A stretch of DNA of 64,000 bases from contig NC_091669.1 in assembly GCF_042453785.1 (NCBI RefSeq), positions 9,808,501 through 9,872,500 of the forward strand, in the 5' to 3' direction. The notes beneath the pieces are model-generated. The model saw only the letters and a program-made list of their open reading frames with translations, searched no databases and was not told where the DNA came from. Shown piece by piece: positions 10,324 to 20,300 of the stretch. The DNA comes from Malus domestica. Taxonomy: Eukaryota > Streptophyta > Magnoliopsida > Rosales > Rosaceae. The position numbers were made by a program, and so were the translations under genes. Position 1 is the stretch's first letter. Each line of letters opens with the position of its first letter.

Positions 10324-11223
10324 TTATGTTTGGCCTTATGGCCCTCTGACCCTTGGTTGGAGATGAAGGCAAATATGACCATATGTTATTCATTGAAATA
10401 TTAATATCTTGGAGGATCTTGGAGGGCCAGAAGTCTAAAACGAGCCCTCTAGCCAGCCATCGATTGGAGATGGCCAAGGGTTCAGAGGGCTAGAGGGTCG
10501 AAAATATTCCGAAAATCATCTCCAACCGAGGGCTAGGCTAGAGGGCTGTGGAATCTAAGAGGGCCCCACGGAATCGAAGAGGGCTAGAGGGCTAGAGGTC
10601 TGGCTGCAAGCAGCCAACTAGCCAGCCCGGGGCTGGCCAAAAAACCGCTTAATCCTGTCGGTTATAACCGACACAATACATTTACATTAAATACAATATA
10701 TGTATTCTTGTCGGTTATAACCGACAAGAACTCTTAAAAATAATTTTGAATCAAACGGCTAGATGGCGCCAGTTACCGTTCGATTAAAAAAAAAATTATT
10801 TTTTATTTTTTAGGTTTTTTGGGCCTTTTTTTTTAATTCTCAAAAATTCTATTTTTTCCCTACCAATACCTAAACCATTCATTCACCATTCCTCACAAAA
10901 ATTTTAAAGTTAAGTTAATGTTGTTTTCAAATTTAATTTGTAGTTTTTAAATTTAATTTGTCATTTTTAAACTTTAGTTGTAGTTTTTAAATTTAAGTTG
11001 TTGTTTTTAAATAATAAATTATGTTTGGCCCTATGGCTTTTTGATCCTGGGTTGGAGACGGTTTTTTGTGACAGGGCTAAAATGAGCCTTCTGGCCCTCG
11101 GTTGGAGACGGAGGCAAATATGATCATGTACTGTTCATTAAGATATTAATATCTTGGAGGATCTTGGAGGGCCAGATGGCTAAAATAAGCTCTCTGGCCA
11201 GCCATCGGTTGGAGATGGCCTTA
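10324..11223. mobile_element. PIF/Harbinger-like non-autonomous sequence with duplicated ends
   Basis: Two direct copies of a 165-200 bp block (10324-10489 and 11023-11223) share tatcttggaggatcttggag and tggccagccatcg-type ends with gttggagatggcc. Between them lies a block with cctgtcggttataaccgaca. The same combination (tctccaaccgag, gagggccccacggaat, the gtcgg/ccgac palindrome) occurs at 62098-62350 beside a Harbinger transposase fragment, so I infer that superfamily. Confidence 0.6.
10656..10726. repeat. Paired perfect palindromes GTCGGTTATAACCGAC
   Basis: Two copies of the 16-base palindrome, extended to tgtcggttataaccgaca, lie at 10656-10673 and about 10709-10726. A one-base variant is found at about 62258. 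They probably belong to the Harbinger-like element. Confidence 0.8.
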
Positions 11224-11405
11224 TCCGGATGTTTCTACCTAATCTTTCTCATCAAACAATTCAGACTGTTGAAATTTAATCTAACAGTTAAAAACAAGAG
11301 TCTATTTTAAAAGTTATAATAACTTTAGCCGTTAGATCAAATTTTAAGAGTCCAAATTATTTGATGAGATGGATTAGATAGAAGGGACCTGGAGAGGATT
11401 CCTTT
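11224..11405. mobile_element. MITE with imperfect inverted ends
   Basis: Left end ctacctaatctttctcatca is mirrored on the right by tgatgagatggattagatag; the interior has matching taacagttaaa / taactttagccgttaga. The motif aaaagttataataa...tagccgtt recurs in the MITE at 30606-30803, suggesting related families. Confidence 0.55.
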
Positions 11406-11638
11406 CCCTATCCTTTCCGAAAGAGTGAAGGCTTTGTTTCGTAGACAACAATCCCACAAACAACAAAACTCGTAAATCAGATATTTCTTTTTTGAGTAAT
11501 GCTAGAAAGATTAAATTTGAAGATTAAATTTACAAATTAAATAATGTGTCACTAATAGGAATAAGCACGTTTATCAATGTTTAAGTAATAAACATCAATT
11601 TCTATGTCCTTTAGTTTTCAAAATTTTGTTTCTAAATT

Positions 11639-11876
11639 GAGTAATGTTATTCATACCATATTATTATACCACATTTCTATACCACCTTAGGTGATATCTA
11701 ATGTGGACAGCCACAATCATCATTTAATTAACTAATTGTTCTTAATTATTAGTTTATTAAATAATTAACTAAATATAAAAATCTGATGAATTCAAATGAT
11801 GTAACTGTCCACATCAAATGTCACCTAAAGTAGTATGAAAATATGGTACAAAAATATAGTATGAATAGCATCACTC
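11639..11876. mobile_element. Mutator-type MITE, GAGTRATGYTATTCATAC family, copy 1
   Basis: Ends gagtaatgttattcatac and, inverted, gagtgatgctattcatac. The 9-bp target duplication ttctaaatt flanks it (11630-11638 and 11877-11885). Copy A shows the empty site ttctaaatttaatct at 1082. It is nested inside a copy of the AATGCTA MITE (11496-11911). A second member is at 49722-50017. Confidence 0.92.
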
Positions 11877-11910
11877 TTCTAAATTTAGTCTTTTCTAACA
11901 TTACCTTTTT

Positions 11911-12788
11911 TTTTTTTTTTTTTGAAAACTAGTAATTCACATTCCAGGGCTAAGAAGCCAAACAGGGACACGAAAGCCTACCCAAAGGCAAACACCAAGA
12001 AAGACTAAGACCTGTAAATGGGTAAGGTTTACCGGGTTTGGATTGGGTCCAACCCGACTCGTTAATTTAACGAGTAACCCAAAGCAACCCATTAAGCTAA
12101 CGAGTCATCCATTTCACCTGTTAACAATTTTTTTTAAATTTTTTACCAGATTAACAAACAAACAAATAAAAAAATGCAATTAAGCTCAAACAAAAACAAA
12201 ACTTTGATTCAGGAACAAAATCAACATACAACAATTAATTTGGATAAGCTTGGACGAATGCAAAAAATGCAATTAAGCTGGCGCTGGACAAAACAACCTT
12301 TGGCAATTCCTCTTCTCCCTCTACAAATTTTACCCCTACTGGTGGAGTAGGTGTTCGGGATTTTGAAGAATTGCAAACGCTGTGGGATGTCAAAAGCTGA
12401 GTTGAGAATTGCAGGCGCAGCAAAGGTGAGCGCGAGGGATCGAATATGAGAGATGTCTCTTTTTGCGTCCAATTGATTGTAGGCTTGCAGCCGTTCGATC
12501 TGCACAGGGCCACCTATTTGGGCTTAGAACTATTGAATTTACACAAAAGTCCTCACTAATGGGTTTCGCAGGTTCATCCAAAATGACCCATTATTTAACA
12601 AGTTGACTTGTTTATCACTCATCCGAATACTAATTTTAACGGATCAGGTTGAAAATTCCAGGTTTAAGAATGACCAACCAAGACCAAGGCAACGAGCAAG
12701 GATACAAGCAACAGACACTTCAACCAAGTAAAAATGTCACCTCAATCACCATCACAGCTAAGCTAACGAGGACACAGAAGCCATCATT
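11911..12788 (-). mobile_element. Retroposed insertion with poly(A), probably LINE-derived
   Basis: An 11-bp duplication, attaccttttt, flanks it (11900-11910 and 12789-12799). A T run at its left edge is the poly(A) tail of a minus-strand insertion. The outer parts (11924-12010 and 12672-12788) look like the 3' and 5' pieces of a non-LTR element. The middle (about 12012-12671) appears to be a further insertion: it starts tgtaaatgggtaaggtttac and is flanked by ctaagacc / ccaagacc, an imperfect 8-bp duplication as in hAT elements. The small ORFs at 12221-12581 are unsupported. Confidence 0.6.
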
Positions 12789-13468
12789 ATTACCTTTTTA
12801 AAATAATACTATCAATCCGACAGTCAGCCTGAAAACTATCACGCCTATTTAGGCAATGACATCACTCCCAGACGTGATCATGAGATTGCAAACATTTCCC
12901 ACTTTGAATTATGAAAGACCCTTCCTTACGGAGAGAAGGAAAACTAGAGTTGTTAATCATGACATCTCTAACTTTTTTATTAAAATCTAAAATTTTTAAT
13001 CTAAAATTTTGCTCTAAGAGTTCAACAATATCATAATTTATTTTTATAAACATTTTAACATAAAAATATTTAGATTCCAAAAAAAAGTTGAAAATTCATT
13101 AAACAAATCCAATGAAACATATATTTATAGAGTTTTTAGATGAATTTTTATTTAAATATTTTTTAATTGTTTTAGTTGTTAGATTTAATTTTGAGTCAAT
13201 AGATTATTTTTTTCATTAAATTTAATCATATTCGATTTCAGTCGTTGGATTTAATATATTTAAAATTTTAAAATTGCCCAAATTTTCTGTTTTAACTCAG
13301 AACTTATTTCTAAACCCAACTATTAGAGAAATATTGAGTTAGTTTAAAATCTAATTTTTTGATGGGCCAACCTTTTAATCCAGACCTAAATTTTGGATTA
13401 AATTTGTCTAAATTTCAAGTTTTAATTCAAATTTAATTTGTGTCCAACCATTAGTTTTTCTTAGTTTA

Positions 13469-13615
13469 GGGAGTTTTAACAAAAAATCCACGGTACTGTT
13501 CACTTTAACGAAAAATCATATTTTTACACTAAAAAGTCAAACATGGTATTATTTACTTTATCATTTATTTTATCCTTATCGTTAAAACTCAAGGTTTTCA
13601 AGTCATTTTCATTAT
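13469..13615. mobile_element. Short MITE-like insertion with GAGTTTTAACRA ends
   Basis: Starts gggagttttaacaaaaaatc and ends with the inverse motif gttaaaactcaaggttttca; the middle has cacggtactgttcacttt. It is flanked by a 14-bp repeat, tttttcttagttta (13455-13468 and 13616-13629), and is absent from copy A near 1850. I recall this sequence as a very frequent interspersed repeat in apple and pear. The long TSD is unusual for a MITE. Confidence 0.75.
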
Positions 13616-14100
13616 TTTTTCTTAGTTTAAAACTTAAAGTTTTAGATTTTAATTTAAGGGTTGAAGTTAATCTCAAGGAAATCAGAGAACACCAAAAGCA
13701 AAAGGAAAAAGAAAAGGGAAAGCAATAGGAAAAGATAAAGATGAAAAGGAGACATCATTGTGTTCAACGTCTTCATGCCTACCAGCGGATGTATCTGCAG
13801 ATGGCTTCAAGGGTTGTAGTAGACTTGGCCTATGCAAGAAGAGTAAACCTAGGTTGAATAAATTGGCAGATTATATTTTGGAATCTTTTGATATGGATCC
13901 AAAGTAACTAAAAATTGGATCTATTTTAAAAGTTAAAAGTCACTAAAAATTAAACCTATTTCAAAAGTAGGCCTATAAAATTGGAGCTATTTCAAAATTT
14001 CCCTTATATTTTACATCCTAAATGATATGTCACAATTAAAAAATAAGTACGTTAATTAATATTTAAATAATAATCTAACAATTATATTCTTGTTAAAGCT

Positions 14101-14736
14101 GTTTACTAAACTAAACTGAAATCGAAATACAAATAATATTGGTTCCATGTATATTGTTTATTAGTTCACTGTAATCGAAATTAAAACTAACTTGAATACT
14201 AAATTGTTCTTGTTGAAAATAAATTATTTTTATGCTATAATTATTGAAAATTATAAAGTGAGAAGGCCAAATAGGTGAAACATTCAGAAATGCCAAAAAA
14301 ACCCCTTTGTTTTCTTCACAATCCAAATTCAGAAAAATTGGAAAATAAGGACAAACTGGTAAAAACACCATAACTGAACAGAAAACAAATAAATAAAAAA
14401 AATCTAAAACAGATGTGCTTAACCGTTAACCCTCACAAACTGCTGGGCAGTTTAAAAACACAAATTACGAAGAAAAAAAAAGATATCTTTACCATATATG
14501 TAAAAAAGAACTATAAAAAAGGTTACAGTAGATAGAAAATATAAAAATAAAAATAAAAAAAATCCAAAAAATATTGGAAAGGAAAACAGAAAATTAAAAA
14601 AAAAAGAAGAAAAACAACCCGCATACCTCTCAAACTGCTAAGCAGTAGTGGGCAGTTTTCTCCCCCAAAGATTTCCACGCTCTGAGTTTGGTGGGAGGTT
14701 GAATACCAACCACCTGCATACCACCAGTATTTAGAG
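14101..14736. other. AT-rich flank upstream of the unknown lysine-rich gene
   Basis: No gene is recognised. A-rich purine tracts occur at 14390-14600. The stretch presumably holds the promoter of the gene that follows. Confidence 0.35.
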
Positions 14737-14897
14737 ATGAGTAATCGGAAGGAGGCTAATTTTGATTTTCAGAAGTTTGCTGTGCGGTTTCAGTTCACTC
14801 CAAACAAAAAAGGATTGACAAACTCAGTGACAGAAATTAGTAAAACATTTGAGCTTTCAGAACAAAGGCATGTCCGGAAATCGAAAATTTTCATCGG
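14737..14897 (+). other. Candidate upstream exon of the unknown gene
   Basis: An ATG opens MSNRKEANFDFQKFAVRFQF, then NSVTEISKTFELSEQRHV, ending at a GG|GTTAGT donor after 14897. The phase (two bases left over) does not match the acceptor before 15615, so another exon would be needed in 15100-15400. Coding is plausible but unproven. Confidence 0.35.
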
Positions 14898-15290
14898 GTT
14901 AGTAATTCATCTTTTCAGTTTTCGTTCTCTTCAACTTTTGTAAATTCAATAAAAGTTATTTGTTCATCCAATTAGGTTTCTGGAAATGTTCAATTTCTTT
15001 GTTTATAAAGGATATGATTTCGGCTGCAGTTTAGGTTCTCGGATCGATTCCACATTTTAAATCAACTTCTGACCTACTAACCTTGATGGAGGGGATGGGC
15101 AGAGGATGAACATTCATTGACATATCCCATTTTTTGTGCGTGCAAGGGGGGGCTTTTTCCATTATTTGTGTTCAGTGCAAGCGGTGCATGCGGACCAATT
15201 TCGACCCTCTTTTACAATTCATGAATTTAAGCCAAAATTTAGAGAGAGAGAAAGGGTACTTACGAGAGCCTCAGCCTCTGCGGACAATCT

Positions 15291-15475
15291 GGTATGATGA
15301 TGGTGGCGGGCAGAGCAGAGGGCAAATAATGGTATGATGATGGTGGCGGGCAGAGCAGAGGGGATTTTTGCCGAGAGGGTTATTTGGGGGAGGGGGGAAG
15401 AGAGAGAGAGAGAGAATATAAGGGTACTAATATGGTGTGATGATGGTGATGGGCAAAGCAGAGGGCAAATAATAA
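15291..15475 (+). repeat. Short tandem and dispersed repeat inside the candidate intron
   Basis: A 40-bp unit containing tggtatgatgatggtggcgg and agcagaggg occurs twice in tandem (15291-15370), and a variant recurs at 15434-15472. A GA-rich run (agagagagagagag) lies between. Confidence 0.75.
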
Positions 15476-15640
15476 GAATTTTTGCCGAGAGGGTTATCAC
15501 ATTGTGCTAATTGTTTCTCTGAGTTCTGACCTCAATGACCTTTTTTCTTTTCTTCAGTAATCACTTACTGTACTATACATGCTAATTAAAAAAATTATTT
15601 GTTTTTATTCTCAGGATATTTACAAGAATATCCACAAGAA

Positions 15641-16560
15641 ATGAAGAAGGAACTACCTATTGATAAGATTCCAAACAGACGTGTTTCTATTTTTACACCT
15701 GGTTGGGAGATATCCGTCGGAGTAAAAAGTACTGATCTAAGCCAACTGATTCTCAAAGAGTGGAAAAAAAAGAAGCATGAGCAGTATGTATTCTAAATTC
15801 TTTATTAACTTTGTTATAAGAAATCTAACATTATATATACTTTTAATTTATAGGTGGCGTATGAAAAAGGCGGTAGAAGAATTAAAACCTTTAACAACTC
15901 CTCACATCATACACATATGGAATAAAGTCCAAAAAATTAGGTACAACACCATTTCTTACCTATTTATGTTTAATTGCATTCTCCATATCATTCTACAAAT
16001 TAATTATCTCAAATTAAAAAAATTAAAAAAAAACAATTTATGAGTGCAGGAAAAAGATTAATAGTGATCAAACAACTTTTCTAAATACGGTAACTCTTCT
16101 CTTATTTTCATATGAATGTATACTATCAATTCAAATTGCATTCAATTTTCAAATAGAAATAAAATTGCATTTTTCTATCAGTTTTACAAGCATCACACCC
16201 GTCTCAAAGTACAAAGGTTGAAGTACAAGATTAAGGTAACATTTCTTACTATTTAATTTTGTAAACATGATTACAATTAGTTACTTCAAACTTGACAATT
16301 TATTTATCTTTCAGTATTCTAAAAGTAACTGGAGTAAAAGTATTGCTATGGGAAAATTATCGAAGTTAAAGGTATTTAGGTTAAATTGCTTACAATCTTT
16401 ATATTTGGGATTGTGCATTATAATGCATTATTGACATCTTAATCAATTAGACTTCTTAATTTATCATCATTACTTGCAGATTAACCATGAAAATCTAAAG
16501 CATCAAGTGCAAGCAAATGGATGGCAAGCATGGCGGAAGGACGAAAAACTTGACAACTAG
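15641..16560 (+). CDS. Unrecognised lysine-rich protein, six exons, 153 aa
   Basis: Six open pieces join in phase with canonical GT-AG introns: 15641-15783, 15854-15940, 16050-16089, 16182-16235, 16315-16371 and 16480-16560. They total 462 bases, exactly 154 codons with the TAG. The product starts MKKELPIDKIPNRRVSIF and contains TPGWEISVGVKSTDLSQLIL, VEELKPLTTPHIIHIWNKV, YSKSNWSKSIAMGKLSKLK and VQANGWQAWRKDEKLDN. It is very basic and has tryptophans spaced through the chain; there is no signal peptide or membrane segment. The frame is also open upstream to the TTCTCAG acceptor at 15614, so the true start may lie in an earlier exon. I do not recognise the family. Correct splice signals on five consecutive short introns with no stop argue for a real gene. 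Confidence 0.6.
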
Positions 16561-16734
16561 ATATTCATTATTCGTGAAATCAAGAATGTCTTTATTCGTG
16601 AAGTCAAGCATTAACTAGATATTCATTATGTAAAACTAAATTATTGCTCCTATCAGTTGTGTCCATTCTTGATTTGATGAAATCCACTTTTTTTTTATTC
16701 GTATTCCTACATAAACCCAAAAAAGAAAGAGAAC

Positions 16735-17247
16735 TGTTTGTACCATACTTGACCAATCCCGAAACTACCGAGCACCGGCCAACGCTATACTGTCAAGGAC
16801 CCAGAAGAGTTCCCCTCCGACCAGGAGACCAATCACTACTCGACACGTGTCAAGATTAGAAGCCAATCAGAGCGCAGCACGTGTCGACATTAAGAACCAA
16901 TCATAACATGACACATGTCAATGTGACAAAGCTACAAGTTTTTCTATAAATAGGGGTCATTCCCCCACAATATTGCCTAATGCCATTTTGTGTTAAATCA
17001 TTCACAAGAACTCACTAAATTGAGAGCTTGATCCTTTGTACTTGTGTAAGCCCTTCACTACTAATAAGAACTCCTCTACTCCGTGGACGTAGCCAATCTG
17101 GGTGAACCACGTACATCCTGTGTTTGCTTCTCTGTCTCTATTCATTTACGTACTTATCCTCACTAGTGACCGAAGCAACCAAGCGAAGGTCACAAAACCT
17201 GACACTTTCTGTTGTACCAAAGTCTTCGCTGATTTTGTGCATCAACA
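16735..17247 (+). repeat. 5' LTR of the Tat element
   Basis: 513 bp, TGTTTG...CATCAACA. It contains cgacacgtgtcaagattaga-type repeated CACGTG boxes and a TATA box in ttctataaataggggtc at about 16943. A single T/C difference near 16891 separates it from the 3' LTR. Confidence 0.97.
16945..16951 (+). promoter_or_regulatory. LTR TATA box
   Basis: tataaat inside the 5' LTR, about 90 bp downstream of two CACGTG-type boxes. The transcription start would lie roughly 30 bp further on. Inferred from motif and position. Confidence 0.65.
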
Positions 17248-17265
17248 TTTGGCGCCGTCTGTGGG
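17248..17265 (+). other. Primer-binding site
   Basis: tttggcgccgtctgtggg begins immediately after the 5' LTR. TGGCGCC at this place is typical of Tat/Athila elements primed by tRNA-Asp; the tRNA assignment is from family knowledge. Confidence 0.75.
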
Positions 17266-17354
17266 AAACGACACTTATTCCTACTCTCTTCAGCTGTGTC
17301 AAGCTGGTTTCTATCATTCGTACACTTTCTTTTGATCAGGCATCCCTCTCCAAC

Positions 17355-20300
17355 ATGGGAAGCGAAGGAAGCCACAGCACACAGAATGACACCCCCCTTG
17401 CACATAGTGCGAAACAACGAAAGAAGGAAGGAAAACGAGTTCTTCTTCAAGCTAAAGTCGATGAGTTGAAAGCTCAGAACAACAAGATAGCAATGAGGAA
17501 TGAGGTCCTCCAGGAGCAATATGAGAAGCTCTTCGAGACACTCCACGAAGCTAGGCAAGCTCAGACACGCGAGCTTGTTGCCCCCGTGTAAGTCAACCAT
17601 CAACTGGGTGCCCTCCAACATGGAGGGTCACATGCATTCGACATAGATATCCCTGATAGGGAATAGATTACCCCTCGACTTGATAATCAACAGGAGGCTT
17701 CTCTTAACCCAGTTGCTTCGACCCGAACCATGAGAAGTGGAGGGAGACACCTCTTTGCTGAAGGGGCAGAAGGATCGAAAGCCGTCTTTCGCGATTGTCG
17801 GGATTTCCTGAAGCAACGTCGAGAGAATTCCATCCATATAAGCTCAAAGATCAATGACCCAAGGATTTCTGAGATACTCGGTCCCCTGCCACGGCCCGAG
17901 CCGGCCACCAATTTGGGGAAGGGGCAACAAGTCCTAGAGAGACATGAGGGTACAGGGGACTCAGAGGTGTTCCGACAGACATACCCTGGAAGCCAGTATA
18001 GCGAGTCCAGAGAAAAATCACATGCCCTTGATCAAACCTTCCTAATTCCAATAGGAGATGGAGATTTACGAAAGAAAGCTCCAGTGACACATAACTCCGC
18101 TCAGGACCCCCTTGTCCTACAACTTCTTGAGGAAGTAAACAAGTTGAAGGCTGAACGTCAGGCTGAAATACCTGACTGGAACCAACCCAGGCCTGGCCCT
18201 CTTACAAGGAGGATCCTCAACACCCCCCTTCAAGCAAAGACAAAGCAAAAGCTTGGCTTGCAACTTTATACTGGAAAAGAGGACCCGATTGAGCACCTTA
18301 ACCTCTTTGAGTCCACCATGGCATACCGGATGCACACCGACGAAGAGCGATGTCTTCTCTTCCCCTCCACCCTCTCTAGTGGAGCTCTAAATTGGTATTG
18401 TCGTCTTACACCTGAGACGGTAGACTCATTTGAGGAATTGAGGAAACTATTTGTTTCCCAACACATTTTCCAAACCGATCGCTTGCACTCTGCAGATGAC
18501 TTGTACACTATCCGCCAGAAGCCAGACGAGTCATTACGTATGTATGCTGGCCGCTTCAGCCATGAATACTCCCGGTGTGCCGAGGCAGACGACAAGACTG
18601 CCCTCAAAGCCTTCACGGCAGGCCTACGTGATTGTTTCTTTAAATACATGATCAATGCCAATACTTGGAAGACTTACTCTGAGGTGATGGCGCATGCTTA
18701 TAACCATGCCTCCGCCGAGGCAAAGACATATCAGGAGAAACCCCCTACAACCATCCTTTATCAACAAGTGGGAGGTGGAAGCCAGACTCACCTAAATGAG
18801 AAGACCTCGACTTTCCAAACAGCAGTGGCACCTCCCCATGCCTTGCATAATGCTTCACCGAATCAACAGACATATCAATTTCAAGGCAAGAGGAAGGATT
18901 TCCATCCTCACCACTCTCCTTTCAGTAAAAAGAGTAAGGGACACTATCCCGATAACCTAGGGTATCGCCACAATAACGCTCGCCCCCAGGCAGTCAATGC
19001 AGTGGGTCAAACCCGCGTCAAGATACCCCCTACCCCAAGGTATGAGACATACACGCCCTTGAATGCCACATGCGCGGCCATTTACCCCAGCATAGCTCAC
19101 CTGATACCAAAGCCAAAGCCGAGGCACCCAGATTACACGCCCCCGAATAACGCGGGCATGTTTTGTTGCTACCATGAGCATAACAGCCATGATAGCGAGA
19201 AATGTATCATCCTCCGTGATCGTATTGAAGCTTTGGCACGAGAAGGAAAAATTGATCAATTCCTCCTTCACCCTCAAAGGGATAACCGTAACCAACGCCA
19301 GGTGAATGTCATATATTCCATAAGCGGCGGCACACCCATATCTGAATCTTCCAATAGGGCCATGAAAAACAGTGAACGAATTCTGAGGCCTGGTCACCAA
19401 GTGTTTCACGTGGAAGACATCAGGGGAGGGAAGTATCAAAAGCCTAACTGGGATCCGATATGTTTCTACCCTGAGGAAGAAAGAGGCATCATCTACCCTC
19501 ATAACAACCCATTGATCGTGGAGGCTCACATAGCCAACTTTGATGTTCGACGAATCCTCGTAGACACAGGGGCTTCGGTCAATATCATGTTTGCCGAAGC
19601 TTTCAGGGCACTCAGTGTAGCTGAACACTTGCTCGATCGCTCGATTTCTCCTCTGATAAGCTTCTCCGGTGATATCGTGCAACCCTTAGGGAGCATACAT
19701 TTACCCTTTACTATTGGTACAGGCCCTTACACGGCTACCATTACCACTAACTTCCTAGTGGTTGACTGCCCAACGGCATACAATGTCATCTTTGGGCGCA
19801 CAGGCATCAATGATCTCAAGGCTATGGTATCCACGCATATGCTGTTGATGAAATTTCCAACCCCCCATGGCAACGGCTACATCAGAGGAGATCAGCTTAG
19901 TGCACGATCATGTTACAACACTTCAGTTAAGCAACAACACTTGCCCGGACCCAAGGAAACCCTGTCTGTACATGACCAAGTCACAAAGACCAGCCTAGAT
20001 GAAGCGAACTTGGATCTTCCTGATAGCAACAATCAACCCGATGATCCTCGAGATGACTCTTTCACCCAGCAAACCCAACCTGCTGAAGAGTTGGAGAAGG
20101 TACCTATCTCAAGAGATTATCCAGATCGCATGGTGAAGATTGGCACCACATTGTCACCACCCCTTCGGTTAGCATTGATATCTTTTTTGAAAGAGAACAC
20201 TGAAGTCTTCGCCTGGTCATACGAGGACATGCCAGGCATCTCTCCCGATGTCATCTGTCATCGTTTGAGTATTGACCCCAAGATCAAGCCGGTGAGACAG

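Larger units (their letters stand above)
11420..14100. repeat. Duplicated segment, copy B (partner 693-2245)
   Basis: Same order as copy A but about 1.1 kb longer because of insertions at 11639-11876, 11911-12788, 13469-13615 and about 13885-14005. Each insertion point has an uninterrupted equivalent in copy A. No protein-coding gene is recognised. Confidence 0.8.

Noticed and set aside
12221..12581. Three overlapping minus-strand ORFs of 63-94 aa
   Set aside because: Inside a nested insertion, mutually overlapping, no recognisable domain; a captured gene fragment is possible but unsupported.
17190..17621. 143-aa minus-strand ORF across the LTR/gag border
   Set aside because: Antisense of the primer-binding site and gag start; no independent support.
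18957..19682. 241-aa minus-strand ORF inside gag-pol
   Set aside because: Antisense shadow of the highly coding gag-protease region; no domain.
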